From positions 2,914,001 to 2,978,000 of the forward strand of contig NZ_CP107020.1 of the NCBI RefSeq assembly GCF_025725725.1: 64,000 nt of DNA, written 5' to 3'. Shown in pieces: positions 36,080-45,839 of this stretch. How positions within the stretch are numbered: position 1 is the first letter of the stretch; each line of letters begins with the position of its first letter. A program made the position numbers and the translations under genes. Source of the stretch: Brachybacterium huguangmaarense (lineage in GTDB: Bacteria > Actinomycetota > Actinomycetes > Actinomycetales > Dermabacteraceae). The notes under the pieces are model-generated. The model did not search any database. It was not told the origin of the DNA and was given only the letters and a program-made list of their open reading frames with translations.

Positions 36080-37804
36080 GTGACCACCGATCACCCCGCC
36101 CTCGCCCCGACCTCCCGCCCGGACGGCTGGTGGAGGTCGGCGGTCGTCTACCAGATCTACCCGCGCTCGTTCCAGGACACCGACGGCGACGGGATCGGCG
36201 ACATCCCCGGCATCACCTCCCGCCTGGACTACCTCGCCGAGCTCGGCGTCGACGTGCTCTGGCTCTCCCCCGTCTACCGCTCCCCCCAGGTCGACAACGG
36301 CTACGACATCAGCGACTACCAGGACGTCGACCCCCTGTTCGGCACCCTGGCCGACCTCGACGAGCTGATCGCCGCCACCCACGCGCGCGGCATGAAGCTC
36401 GTCATGGACCTCGTGGTCAACCACACCTCCGACCAGCACGCCTGGTTCACCGAGTCCCGCGACCCCGCCTCGGCCAAGCGCGACTGGTACTACTGGCGCC
36501 CCGCACGCGAGGGCCACGAGCCCGGCACCCCCGGCGCCGAGCCCGACGACAGCCGCGCTGCCTTCGCGCCCTCGGCCTGGACCTACGACCCCGCCAGCGG
36601 CGAGTACTACCTCGGCATCTTCAGCCCCGGCCAGCCCGACCTCAACTGGGAGAACGAGGACGTGCGCCACGCCGTGCACCGGATGATGCGCTGGTGGGTC
36701 GACCGCGGCGTCGACGGCTTCCGCATGGACGTCATCAACCTCATCTCCAAGCCCGCCGCCCTGACCTCCGGCGGCCCCATCCCCGCCGGCGCCGGAGGCT
36801 TCGGCGCGATCGCCAACGGACCCCGCCTGGACGAGTTCCTCGCCGAGATGAACCGCGAGGTCGGACTCGACGCGGAGCACCTCATCACCGTCGGCGAGAT
36901 GCCCGGCGCGACCGTCGAGGTCGCCCGCCGCGTCACCGACCCCGCCCGCCGCGAGCTGAACATGGTGTTCACCTTCGAGCACGTCAACCTCGACCAGGCC
37001 TCGCACAGCAAGTGGGACCTGGCCGACCTCCCCCTGCCCGTGCTCAAGGCCAACCTCGCCCACTGGCAGGAGGGCCTGGCCGACGCCGGGTGGAACTCCC
37101 TCTACCTCGACAACCACGACCAGCCCCGCGCGGTCTCGCGCTTCGGCGACGACTCCCCCGAGCACCGGGTGAGCTCCGCCAAGACCCTCGCGACCGTGCT
37201 GCACCTGCACAAGGGCACCCCGTACGTCTACCAGGGCGAGGAGTTCGGCATGACCAACGCCCCCCTCACCCGGATCGAGCACTACCAGGACGTCGAGTCC
37301 CTGAACTACCACACCCTCGCCACCGCGGGCGGGACACCCGAGGAGGAGGTCCTGGCCTCCCTGGCCGCCAAGAGCCGCGACCACGCCCGCACCCCCGTGC
37401 AGTGGGACGCGACCGACAACGCCGGCTTCACCACCGGCACCCCGTGGTTCGCCGTCAACCCCGACCATACCGAGATCAACGCCGAGGCCGCCCGCCGGGA
37501 CCCCGACTCGGTGTTCGCGCACTTCCAGCGCCTGATCCGCCTGCGCCACGACAGCGAGACCGTCCGCGAGGGCCGCTTCGCCCTCCTGCTGCCCGACCAC
37601 GAGCAGATCTGGGCCTTCACCCGTACCCTCGAGGACGAGCGTCTGCTCGTGGTGGCCAACTGCTCGTCCCGGCCCGCCGAGCTCCCCCTGCAGGAGCTGG
37701 GCGAGCTCGACGACGCCGAGCTCGTGCTCGGCACCCATGCCGACCGCGACCCCGGCCGCCTCGCGGCGTGGGAGTCACGCGTCCTCCGCGTCCGCACCCT
37801 CTGA
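36080..37804 (+). CDS. GH13 oligo-1,6-glucosidase / alpha-glucosidase (MalL-like)
   Basis: 574 residues. The triad is complete: Asp217 in GFRMDVIN, Glu273 in TVGEMPG, Asp347 in LDNHDQPR. VVNHTSDQHAWF and the GFRMDVINLISK sequence are typical of the oligo-1,6-glucosidase/trehalulose-like branch, distinct from the two other GH13 enzymes here. It should act on alpha-1,6 and short alpha-1,4 glucosides. Start GTG 36080 follows AGGAG. It is 108 nt after the permease, past a hairpin, and 49 nt before the next GH13 gene. Confidence 0.93.
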   Translation: MTTDHPALAPTSRPDGWWRSAVVYQIYPRSFQDTDGDGIGDIPGITSRLDYLAELGVDVLWLSPVYRSPQVDNGYDISDYQDVDPLFGTLADLDELIAATHARGMKLVMDLVVNHTSDQHAWFTESRDPASAKRDWYYWRPAREGHEPGTPGAEPDDSRAAFAPSAWTYDPASGEYYLGIFSPGQPDLNWENEDVRHAVHRMMRWWVDRGVDGFRMDVINLISKPAALTSGGPIPAGAGGFGAIANGPRLDEFLAEMNREVGLDAEHLITVGEMPGATVEVARRVTDPARRELNMVFTFEHVNLDQASHSKWDLADLPLPVLKANLAHWQEGLADAGWNSLYLDNHDQPRAVSRFGDDSPEHRVSSAKTLATVLHLHKGTPYVYQGEEFGMTNAPLTRIEHYQDVESLNYHTLATAGGTPEEEVLASLAAKSRDHARTPVQWDATDNAGFTTGTPWFAVNPDHTEINAEAARRDPDSVFAHFQRLIRLRHDSETVREGRFALLLPDHEQIWAFTRTLEDERLLVVANCSSRPAELPLQELGELDDAELVLGTHADRDPGRLAAWESRVLRVRTL

Positions 37805-37852
37805 CGCCTGCACCACCGCCCCACCCATCCGATCCGGAGGACCTTCCGCTCC

Positions 37853-39565
37853 ATGACCCAGCTCATCGACAGCCGCACCCCGCTCCTGGTGGACGACCCC
37901 GACTGGTGGCGCCAGGCCGTCGTCTACCAGATCTACCCGCGCTCCTTCGCCGACGCCACCGGCGACGGGATCGGCGACCTGCGCGGGATCATCTCGCGCA
38001 TCGACTATCTCGCCGCGCTCGGCATCGACGCGGTGTGGCTGTCCCCCTTCTATCCCTCCGCTCTCGCCGACGGCGGCTACGACGTCGACGACTACCGCGA
38101 CGTCGACCCGCGGATCGGCACGCTCGAGGAGTTCGACGCGATGGCGGCGGCGCTCCACGAGGCCGGGATCCGCCTGATCGTCGACATCGTGCCCAACCAC
38201 TCCTCGAACCGACACCGCTGGTTCCGCGAGGCGCTCGCCTCCCCTCCGGGCTCCCCCGCCCGCGAGCGGTACATCTTCCGTGACGGCCGCGGGGAGCACG
38301 GGGAGATCCCGCCCTCGGACTGGACCTCCGTCTTCGGCGGCCCGGCCTGGACCCGGGTCGAGGACGGCCAGTGGTACCTGCACACCTTCGCGATCGAGCA
38401 GCCCGACTGGAACTGGTCGCACCCCGAGGTGCGCGAGGACTTCCTGACCACGCTGCGGTTCTGGGCGGATCGAGGTGTCGACGGCTTCCGCGTCGACGAC
38501 GCGAACCTCCTGGCCAAGGACCTCTCGGCCGACCCGCTGCCGACGGCCGAGGAGCTCGCCGCGATGCCTCTGGACGGCACGCACCCGACGACGGACCGCG
38601 ACGAGGTGCAGGACATCTACGCCGCGTGGCGGGCCGTGTTCGACGAGTACACCCCGCCCCGCACCGCGGTCGCGGAGGCATGGATCGAGTCGCCCGAGCG
38701 GCGAGCGCGCTACGCGAGCCCGGCGAGCCTCGGGCAGGCCTTCAACTTCGACCTCCTGCAGGCCGACTTCGACGCCGCGCAGTTCCGCCGCATCGTCACG
38801 GACAACCTCGAGCAGGTGACCCTCTCGGGGTCCTCGAACACGTGGGTGCTGTCCAACCACGACGTCGTGCGCCACGTGACCCGCTACGGGCTCGCGCCGC
38901 TGAAGGGCCGGCACGCCAAGCAGGGCATCGACTGGATGCTCGCCGGCGCCCCCGAGGACGAGATCGACCGCGGGCTCGGCGAGCGTCGTGCCCGCGCGGC
39001 GACCCTGTTCGAGCTCGCCCTGCCCGGCAGCGCCTACCTGTACCAGGGCGAGGAGCTCGGCCTGCACGAGGTCACGGACATCCCCGACGAGCAGCGGCAG
39101 GACCCGGCGTTCTGGCGCTCCACGCCGGAGGAGCGCACGCAGGACGGGCTGGGCCGCGACGGCACCCGCGTGCCGCTGCCCTGGTCCCGCACGGGCTCGT
39201 CCTTCGGCTTCGGCGACGGCGGGTCCCACCTGCCCCAGCCCGCCTGGTTCGGCGAGCTGTCGGTCGAGGCCGAGGAGGCCGACCCGGGCTCGTCGCTGCA
39301 GATGTACCGCTGCGCCCTCGCCCTGCGCCACGAGCTGCAGGGCGGCGAGGAGCTGGTCTGGGACGAGACGCTCTCGACGGCCGACGTGCTCGCCTTCGAG
39401 CGCCCCGGCGGCTGGCTGAGCGTGACCAACTTCGGCGCCGAGCCCGTCGACCTGCCCGCGGGCGAGCTGCTGCTCGCGAGCGGGCCGCTCGACGGCGACG
39501 CCGCTGTCGGGTCGCGGCGGCTCCCCGGCGCGACCACGGCCTGGCTGCGCCGCTCGGCGCTCTGA
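37853..39565 (+). CDS. GH13 alpha-glucosidase (second paralogue)
   Basis: 570 residues, with the same numbering and catalytic residues as the copy at 29508: Asp215 in GFRVDDAN, Glu275 in TAVAEAW, Asp337 in LSNHDVVRH. Differences cluster in the loop after the nucleophile (RVDDANLLAKDL against RVDVAHGLAKDL), which may shift substrate preference. A GGAGGA site lies about 11 nt before the ATG. Last gene of the plus-strand sugar block. Confidence 0.93.
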   Translation: MTQLIDSRTPLLVDDPDWWRQAVVYQIYPRSFADATGDGIGDLRGIISRIDYLAALGIDAVWLSPFYPSALADGGYDVDDYRDVDPRIGTLEEFDAMAAALHEAGIRLIVDIVPNHSSNRHRWFREALASPPGSPARERYIFRDGRGEHGEIPPSDWTSVFGGPAWTRVEDGQWYLHTFAIEQPDWNWSHPEVREDFLTTLRFWADRGVDGFRVDDANLLAKDLSADPLPTAEELAAMPLDGTHPTTDRDEVQDIYAAWRAVFDEYTPPRTAVAEAWIESPERRARYASPASLGQAFNFDLLQADFDAAQFRRIVTDNLEQVTLSGSSNTWVLSNHDVVRHVTRYGLAPLKGRHAKQGIDWMLAGAPEDEIDRGLGERRARAATLFELALPGSAYLYQGEELGLHEVTDIPDEQRQDPAFWRSTPEERTQDGLGRDGTRVPLPWSRTGSSFGFGDGGSHLPQPAWFGELSVEAEEADPGSSLQMYRCALALRHELQGGEELVWDETLSTADVLAFERPGGWLSVTNFGAEPVDLPAGELLLASGPLDGDAAVGSRRLPGATTAWLRRSAL

Positions 39566-39590
39566 GCCCGCGCCGTCGCGCTCGCTGACC

Positions 39591-39630
39591 CGCGGCCCGC
39601 CCGCCCCCGACGTGGGGCGGGCGGGCCGCG
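39591..39630. terminator. bidirectional terminator after the sugar block
   Basis: 17-bp perfect arms 39591-39607 and 39614-39630 with a 6-nt loop, between convergent genes. Confidence 0.8.
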
Positions 39631-39642
39631 GCGCGTGGCCGG

Positions 39643-40215
39643 TCACTCGGGGACGAGGGGTCCGTTGCGGTCGGTCAGGGCCAGGATCGCGGCGCGCGCC
39701 CGGTCGATGGTCTCGGGGCGCAGGCTCGTGTCCCACGGCGCGCCGGCCATGAACCCCTCGGCGGCGCTGCAAGCCAGCAGGATCCGGTCCGGGTGGAGGC
39801 CGTCCTCGCCGCAGCGCGTCCGCCAGTCGTCGGTGTCCTCCTGGACCCTGCGCGCGACCTCCGGGATCACGCACAGCGTGGTCCAGAGCGTCGGGTCATT
39901 GCAGTCGGCCTGATGCTCGGCCTCGTCGAAGACGGCGCGGACGTAGCCGCGCACGAGCTTGCCGGGATGGTTCTCGGACAGGTCGACGAGGGCCAGGGCC
40001 TTGGCGCGGAAGCGCTCGAGGGCGTCGCGGGCGACCTCCTGGAGCAGGATCTCGCGGCTCGGGAAGTGGTGGAGCAGTCCGCCCTTGGTCACGCCCGCCG
40101 CCTGGGCGATCGCGCCGATCGTCGCATGCGTGCCGTGCTCGCGGATGGCCGCACGGGCGGCGTCGAGGATCGCGCGGCGTGTGCGCTCGGTGTTGCGGGT
40201 GGCGGTCTCGCCCAT
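39643..40215 (-). CDS. TetR-family transcriptional regulator
   Basis: 190 residues. The helix-turn-helix is ATIGAIAQAAGVTKGGLLHH followed by FPSREILLQEV, the subgroup with a lysine-glycine-glycine turn. The C-terminal domain is the TetR_C helical bundle. Its ATG lies only 3 nt from the first usable codon of the divergent, N-truncated MFS gene, so its own promoter and operator would have to be inside that gene or have been lost. Expression is therefore uncertain. Confidence 0.85.
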   Translation of the reverse strand: MGETATRNTERTRRAILDAARAAIREHGTHATIGAIAQAAGVTKGGLLHHFPSREILLQEVARDALERFRAKALALVDLSENHPGKLVRGYVRAVFDEAEHQADCNDPTLWTTLCVIPEVARRVQEDTDDWRTRCGEDGLHPDRILLACSAAEGFMAGAPWDTSLRPETIDRARAAILALTDRNGPLVPE

Positions 40216-40218
40216 CGA

Positions 40219-41580
40219 TTGCTCAGCTCTCTGTACTCCTTCGCGCTCGCGGGGCTGCTCGTGACGATGGGCAACGTCGCCGACCGGATCGGGCGCAAGC
40301 GGCTGCTCCTGACGGGCTCCCTCGGCTTCGGCGTCGCCTCCGCGATCGCCGCCTTCTCCCCCTCCCCCGAGGTGCTGATCGCGGCCCGTGCCCTGCTCGG
40401 GGTCGCGGGGGCGACCCTCATGCCCTCGACCCTGTCGCTCATCCGCGGCATGTTCCGCGATGCCCGCCAGCGCACACGCGCGATCGCGATCTGGTCGGCG
40501 GGGGCCACGGGCGGCGCCGCGCTCGGTCCGCTCGTCGGCGGGTGGCTGCTCGAGCACTTCTGGTGGGGCTCGGTGTTCCTCATCAACGTCCCGGTCATGG
40601 TGCTGGTCATCGGGCTCGGCCTGCCCCTGCTGACCGAGTCGCGCAACCCGTCCCGCGCTCCGATCGACCTGCTCTCGGCGCTCCTGTCGTTCGCCGCGAT
40701 CGTGCCGCTCGTCTATGCCGTCAAGACCGTCGTCAAAGAGGGGCCGAGCACGCCCGTCCTGCTCGGCGCCGTGATCGGGCTCGCCGCGGGCCTCGCCTTC
40801 GTCGTGCGCCAGCGCCGGCTGACGCACCCGCTCATCGATGTCTCCCTCTTCGCACGACCGGCGTTCAGCGGCTCGGTGGCCGCGAACGCGGTGTCGATCT
40901 TCGCGCTCAGCGGGCTGCTGTTCTTCTTCTCCCAGTACCTGCAGCTCGTGCGCGGCATGACGCCGCTCGTGGCCGGCCTCGCCGAGCTGCCCGGCACCCT
41001 GGCCGCGATCCTCGGCGTCACCCTCGTGGCATGGATGGTCACCCGCCTCGGGCGCGGGCGCGCGATCGGCGCCATGCTGCTCACGACCGCGCTCGGCATG
41101 GCGGGCGTCGCGCTCGCCGAGTCGATGCCCGGCTACGTGTGGCTCGCCCTCGCCCTCGTCGTGACGGGCGCGGGCATCAGCATCGCCTCGACGATCGCGA
41201 TCGATACGGTGGTCACCGTGGTCCCGCCCGCGCGCGCCGGGGCGGCCTCCTCGATCTCGGAGACCGCCTACGAGCTGGGCACCGCGCTCGGCATCGCGGT
41301 GCTCGGCTCCGTGCTCGGGGCCGCCTACCGGGCACGGGTGGAGGTGCCGCCCGGCACGCCCTCGCACGTCGCCGAGGCGATGTCCGACTCCCTCGCGGCG
41401 GCCGTCACGACGATCGGCCCGGACCACCCCGGACTGCTCGCGAGCGCGCAGCACGCCTTCACCGGCGCGATGCAGACCACCGCCCTCACCGCGGCGGCCG
41501 TCCTCGCGGCCGTCGGGGTGATGGCGCTGGTCGTGATCCCCTCCTCCGTGGAGAGCGGGGAGCCCGCCGCTCACGGCTGA
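40219..41580 (+). pseudogene. N-terminally truncated DHA2-type MFS transporter
   Basis: About 453 residues of a 14-helix drug pump. The sequence opens directly at the second helix (LYSFALAGLLVTMGNVADRIGRKRLLL). The first helix with its buried aspartate, and the periplasmic loop that usually ends in WIVDxY, are missing, roughly 50 residues. Downstream motifs are intact (GGAALGPLVGGWLLEHFWW). No ATG precedes 40267, and only TTG 40219, CTG 40231 or GTG 40261 are available. A deletion seems to have removed the divergent promoter region as well. Probably non-functional. Confidence 0.75.
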
Positions 41581-41924
41581 TCGGTCAGCGCGGCGCTCGC
41601 GCGCACCACCTCCAGCCGCTTGCGGTACTCGGCCTCGTCGATGTCGCCGCGGGCGAAGCGCTCGGCGAGGGTCACCTCGGCGCGGCGCAGGGGCGCGGCG
41701 GCGTCCGCGGCGCGGCGAGCCGCCTCGTCGGAGCGGCGCTGGGAGGCGTCATGACGGCGCCACCGGGTCACGAGCACGATGACGACCACGATCACCGCGA
41801 TCCAGAACAGCGGGATGATGAAGAAGAACGGGAAGCCCGGCCCGCCGTGGCCGCCCATGTGGGGGCCGGGGCCGCCCTCGGCGAGGATCGGCGAGGTCAG
41901 GGCGGTGGCGATCGCATTCGACAT
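41571..41924 (-). CDS. SHOCT-domain membrane protein
   Basis: 117 residues from the ATG at 41924 (AAAGGA site). A glycine-rich stretch leads to one membrane helix (FFFIIPLFWIAVIVVVIVLV), then a charged linker and a C-terminal SHOCT motif, LAERFARGDIDEAEYRKRLE. SHOCT modules mediate oligomerisation; the function here is unknown. Its 3' end overlaps the convergent MFS fragment by 10 nt. It follows the two-component genes on the same strand. Confidence 0.85.
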   Translation of the reverse strand: MSNAIATALTSPILAEGGPGPHMGGHGGPGFPFFFIIPLFWIAVIVVVIVLVTRWRRHDASQRRSDEAARRAADAAAPLRRAEVTLAERFARGDIDEAEYRKRLEVVRASAALTDQP

Positions 41925-42055
41925 GACATGTCCTTTCGACGGCGGGCCGCCTCCGGTGCGACCCGATGCCTCCAGCCAACCGCCCGGGGCCGCGGCGCAC
42001 ATCCGGCGCCGGGAGGCATTCGGCGTGCTCCGCACGGAGTAGGCCGGCCCTGCCG

Positions 42056-42718
42056 TCAGCCCCAGCCGGGAGTCACGAGGCCCGTCTCGTAGGCGATCAC
42101 GACGAGCCGCGCCCGGTCCCGCGCCTGCAGCTTCTGCATGATGCGGGAGACATGGGTCTTGGCGGTGAGCGGTGAGAGCACGAGGGTGCCCGCGATCTCC
42201 TCGTTGCTGAGCCCCTGGCCCACGAGGCGCAGCACCTCGCGCTCACGATCGGTGAGCTCGCCCAGACGTGCCCCCTCGGGCGCCTCGCGCAGGCCGCCGG
42301 CCGCCCGATCCAGCAGCACGCGGGCGATGCGCGGCGAGAGCAGGGCGTCGCCCGCGTGCACGGCGCGCACGGCCCGGATCAGGTCGGTGGGCTCGGTGTC
42401 CTTGACGAGGAATCCGGCGGCGCCGGCCCGGATCGCGCGGACCACGTACTCGTCGAGCTCGAACGTCGTCACGATCACCACGCGCACGCCGGCGAGCGCG
42501 GGGTCGGCCGCGATCTGCTCGGTCGCCCACAGGCCGTCGCCGTCGGGCATGCGGATGTCCACGAGCGCCACGTCGACGTGCTCGTCGCCGAGGGCATGCA
42601 GCAGCTGGCGGCCGCCCGAGGCCTCGACGACGACCTCGATGTCGTCCTCGGCGTCGAGCAGCGCGCGGAACCCCGCGCGCACCAGCTGGTGGTCGTCGGC
42701 GATCGCCACGCGGATCAT
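42056..42718 (-). CDS. NarL/FixJ-family response regulator
   Basis: 220 residues. The receiver has the acidic pair in VAIADDHQ, phosphoacceptor Asp54 in VALVDIRMPDGDG and the lysine in FLVKDTEP. The LuxR-type helix-turn-helix is LTDREREVLRLVGQGLSNEE and its recognition part SPLTAKTHVSRIMQKL. Coupled to the sensor kinase by a 4-nt overlap. Confidence 0.94.
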   Translation of the reverse strand: MIRVAIADDHQLVRAGFRALLDAEDDIEVVVEASGGRQLLHALGDEHVDVALVDIRMPDGDGLWATEQIAADPALAGVRVVIVTTFELDEYVVRAIRAGAAGFLVKDTEPTDLIRAVRAVHAGDALLSPRIARVLLDRAAGGLREAPEGARLGELTDREREVLRLVGQGLSNEEIAGTLVLSPLTAKTHVSRIMQKLQARDRARLVVIAYETGLVTPGWG

Positions 42719-43872
42719 GCGGGCACCTCCGTCCACGGCAGCCGTGCCACGACCCGGGTGCCCCTGCCCCGCGGGCCGGGGAGGATGTCCAGGGATCCGC
42801 CGGCGAGCTCCGCGCGTTCGCGCATGCCGCGCGTGCCCGCGCCGGTCGGCGCGCTCCCGGTGCCGAGCCCGTCGTCGTCGACCTCGATCAGGAGCGCGTC
42901 GTCGTGGCGGCGCAGGCGGATGTCGGCACGGTCCGCGGCCGAGTGCCGCACGATGTTCGTGAGCGCCTCCCGCACGATCCGGTAGGCGGCCGTCTGGACG
43001 GCGCCGGCCGGGAGCGCCCCGCCGAGCTCGTCGCCCAGGCGCACGTCCAGTCCGCCGGCCGCGTGCTGGGCGAGCAGGTCGGAGAGGTCGGCGAGCTGGG
43101 GCTCGGGCGTCAGCGGCGCCTCCTCGCCGCGCAGGGTCGCGAGCACGCCGCGCGCCTCGTCGAGGCCTGTGCCCGCGAGCCCGCGGATGTTCGCGAGCGC
43201 CTCGCGCGCCTGCTCGGGATCGCGGTCGAAGAGGTGCAGGCCCACCCCGGACTGGACGGAGATCTGGCTGAGGGAGTGGGCGAGCACGTCGTGCAGCTCG
43301 CGCGCGATCTGCGCCCGCTCCTGCTGCTCCGCCTCGCGTCGCCGCTCCTCGAGCTCGTGCTCGCGGCGGCGGGCGCGCTCGGTGCGGGTCCGGATCGCGA
43401 GCCCGATGCCCAGGCACACGGCGAGCGCGACGGTGCCGGCGATGATGCGCCGTGGCGCGTAGGCGGGCGCGACGAGCTCGGCGAGGCTCACCCCGAGCAC
43501 CCACACGGAGCCCGCGGAGACGAGCGCCCACAGCGGTGCGGCCCGCACCAGGGCGATCACGAGGGCGAATCCGAGCGCGATCGGCGGGGGCCCGAGCTGC
43601 GGCGGGAGGAACAGCAGGACAAGGGCGAGCGGGGCGACGATCGTGACGGTGGGGCCGGGATGCCGCCAGGCGAGCACGAGCGCCCCGGCCGAGACCGCCG
43701 CGAGGAGCGTCTTGAGGATCACCCAGATCACCGGGGTGCCCGTGCCCAGGCCGATCGCGAGCGTCGGCGGGACCTGGACGAGCAGGGCGATGACGGCGGG
43801 CGCGAGCGCCGCGACGCGCCCGGGGCGCGGCCACGGGGTCTGCGGGCCGCCGGGGCCCTCACCTGCGCGCAT
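42715..43872 (-). CDS. HisKA_3-type sensor histidine kinase
   Basis: 385 residues. Four to five membrane helices span about 20-160. The dimerisation/phosphoacceptor helix contains His194 in IARELHDVLAHSLSQ; the ATPase domain has REALTNIVRHS (N box) and DDDGLGTGSAPTGAGTRGMR (G box). No large extracellular sensor is present, so the signal is probably sensed in or at the membrane, typical of DesK-like actinobacterial kinases. Leaderless start from TAGCCT, 7 nt upstream. Confidence 0.92.
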   Translation of the reverse strand: MRAGEGPGGPQTPWPRPGRVAALAPAVIALLVQVPPTLAIGLGTGTPVIWVILKTLLAAVSAGALVLAWRHPGPTVTIVAPLALVLLFLPPQLGPPPIALGFALVIALVRAAPLWALVSAGSVWVLGVSLAELVAPAYAPRRIIAGTVALAVCLGIGLAIRTRTERARRREHELEERRREAEQQERAQIARELHDVLAHSLSQISVQSGVGLHLFDRDPEQAREALANIRGLAGTGLDEARGVLATLRGEEAPLTPEPQLADLSDLLAQHAAGGLDVRLGDELGGALPAGAVQTAAYRIVREALTNIVRHSAADRADIRLRRHDDALLIEVDDDGLGTGSAPTGAGTRGMRERAELAGGSLDILPGPRGRGTRVVARLPWTEVPA

Positions 43873-43879
43873 GGCAGGA

Positions 43880-43885
43880 AGGCTA
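43880..43885 (-). promoter_or_regulatory. -10 element of the sensor kinase gene
   Basis: Minus-strand TAGCCT, 7 nt before the ATG at 43872; no ribosome site. Confidence 0.5.
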
Positions 43886-43953
43886 CGCCGCGCCGAGGGC
43901 CGCGACGTCCTCCCGCGGGAGGCCAGCGGCCTGCTCCTGGGGCAGTACGTCGT

Positions 43954-45084
43954 CTACAGCCACTTCTTCCAGCGGAAGACGACGTAGAGGCCGACCCCGA
44001 AGGCGATCATCGCGCCGATCGCGAGCGGGTACCCGAAGGTCCAGTGCAGCTCGGGCATGACGTCGAAGTTCATCCCGTACACCGCGGCCACGAGGGTCGG
44101 GGCGAACAGGATCGCCGCCCAGGAGGAGATCTTCTTCATGTCCTCGTTCTGGCGCTGGGCCACGAGGGTCGCGTTGACGTTGAGGATCTGGGCGAGGGAG
44201 TCGCGCAGCTCGACGCTCTCGCCGATCACGCGCGCGAGGTGGTCCGAGACGTCCTGGAGGTGCACCCGCAGCTCGTGCGGGATCGACTCGTCGTCCGGGC
44301 CGGCGTCCAGGCCCTGGAGGATGCGGGCGAGCGCGGTCGTGGCGCGCAGCAGATCGATGACCTCCTGGCTCAGGCGGTAGATGCGCTCGGCGGCCGCGGT
44401 GTCGCCGCCGAACACCTGGTGCTCGATCTCCTCGAGGTCCACCTGCAGACCCTCGAGGGCCGGGAAGTAGCCGTCGACGATCGCGTCCAGGAGCTGGTAG
44501 ACCATGCCGTCGGCACCGAGCTTGAGCAGCTGCTCCCGGCGCACGAGCGGCGTGCCCACGCCGAGCATCGCCTGGTCCGAGGGCGACATGTCCGGGGAGA
44601 TCGCGGTGCCGTTGACGAGGCGCCGGTCCTGGCACACGACCGCGACCGCCCGCGAGCGCATGAGCACGTGGAACTCGCTGAACTCGACCTCCTCGGCCGC
44701 ATCGTCGTAGCGGGCCGAGCGCACCACGAGGAACAGGACGTCCTGGTAACGCTCGAGCTTGGGGCGCTGGTGGGCGTGCAGGAGGTCCTCGACGAGCAGC
44801 GGGTGCAGCTGCCAGGCCGAGGCGAGCGCTGCGATGTGCTCGGGCGTGGGGACCGGCATCACGGTGAGGGCCATGTGGTTCGGGGCGCTCTGGGCGAAGG
44901 CGAGGGCGTCGGCGAAGGTGTCCTGGGTGGAGACGTCCTGGGACTTGCCGTCGACGATGCGTCGCGTGAGCACGGGCGGCTGGCTCTGCCCGAGGCCAGG
45001 GGGCGCCGCGGGGGCCGCCGTCTGGGGCCGCAGCTGCCGGCTGCTCCGCCGCACGGGCGGGCCGGAGTCATACGGGAACACCAT
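43954..45084 (-). CDS. corA: CorA-family magnesium/cobalt transporter
   Basis: 376 residues. A long cytosolic N-terminal funnel domain, then two C-terminal membrane helices. The GMN selectivity motif is in LVAAVYGMNFDVMPE and the last helix ends VFRWKKWL, with the basic ring. The ATG at 45084 follows GGGAGG by 5 nt; a GTG two codons upstream is less well placed. No regulatory RNA is visible in the leader. Confidence 0.94.
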   Translation of the reverse strand: MVFPYDSGPPVRRSSRQLRPQTAAPAAPPGLGQSQPPVLTRRIVDGKSQDVSTQDTFADALAFAQSAPNHMALTVMPVPTPEHIAALASAWQLHPLLVEDLLHAHQRPKLERYQDVLFLVVRSARYDDAAEEVEFSEFHVLMRSRAVAVVCQDRRLVNGTAISPDMSPSDQAMLGVGTPLVRREQLLKLGADGMVYQLLDAIVDGYFPALEGLQVDLEEIEHQVFGGDTAAAERIYRLSQEVIDLLRATTALARILQGLDAGPDDESIPHELRVHLQDVSDHLARVIGESVELRDSLAQILNVNATLVAQRQNEDMKKISSWAAILFAPTLVAAVYGMNFDVMPELHWTFGYPLAIGAMIAFGVGLYVVFRWKKWL

Positions 45085-45261
45085 GGTCACCTCCCTGTCG
45101 TGCCGCTCGAAGTGTAGTCCGGCGCGGTGGCGACCTCGGACGCCGCGTGGCGCGACTGTTCACCCCGCCCCCTCCGAGCGGCACAATGGCGAGGCGACGC
45201 GGGATCGACACGGGCGCCGCCGAGGGCTCGGCGCCGGCGTCGCGACGAGAGGATCACGATC

Positions 45262-45786
45262 ATGACCTCCTATGTCGCCCTGCTGCGCGCCGTCAACGTC
45301 GGCGGCACCGGCAAGCTGCCGATGGACGAGCTGCGCGCGATGTGCGCGGACGCCGGCTTCGCCGACGCCCGCACGTACATCGCGAGCGGCAACGTGGTGT
45401 TCTCGGCCGACGGCGACGAGGACGCTGTCCGCTCGGTCCTCGAGGAGAGGCTCGCCGCCTACGCGGGCGCGCCCGTCGGCGTGCTCGTGCGCGATGCGCA
45501 GCAGATGCGCGCCGTGCTCGAGGCGAACCCCTTCCCCGACGAGCCCGGCAACCGCACCGCCGCCGTCTTCCTCGCCGAGCCGCCTGCCGTCGATGCGCTC
45601 GAGGAGGCACGCCATGTCGACGACGAGCGCTTCGAGCTCGGCACTCGCGAGATCTACGTCCACTACCCCTCGGGCATGGGCCGGTCACGGCTGCGGATCC
45701 CGGCCGCCGAGCGCGGCACGGCACGCAACCTGAACACCGTCGCCCAGCTCGTGGCGATGCTCGACGAGCTCGACCGGGGGGCCTGA
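45262..45786 (+). CDS. DUF1697 protein
   Basis: 174 residues with the family's conserved opening YVALLRAVNVGGTGKLPMDE, then TYIASGNVVFSADG and the C-terminal GTARNLNTVAQLVAML. Cytosolic. The function of the family is not established. I chose the ATG at 45262 because the conserved opening starts there; upstream codons in the same frame are arginine-rich noise. Confidence 0.9.
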   Translation: MTSYVALLRAVNVGGTGKLPMDELRAMCADAGFADARTYIASGNVVFSADGDEDAVRSVLEERLAAYAGAPVGVLVRDAQQMRAVLEANPFPDEPGNRTAAVFLAEPPAVDALEEARHVDDERFELGTREIYVHYPSGMGRSRLRIPAAERGTARNLNTVAQLVAMLDELDRGA

Positions 45787-45839
45787 ACGCGTGCCGGGCC
45801 GAGCGCCCCGGAGTCGTCGGCATCACATCTCCGGGACGC

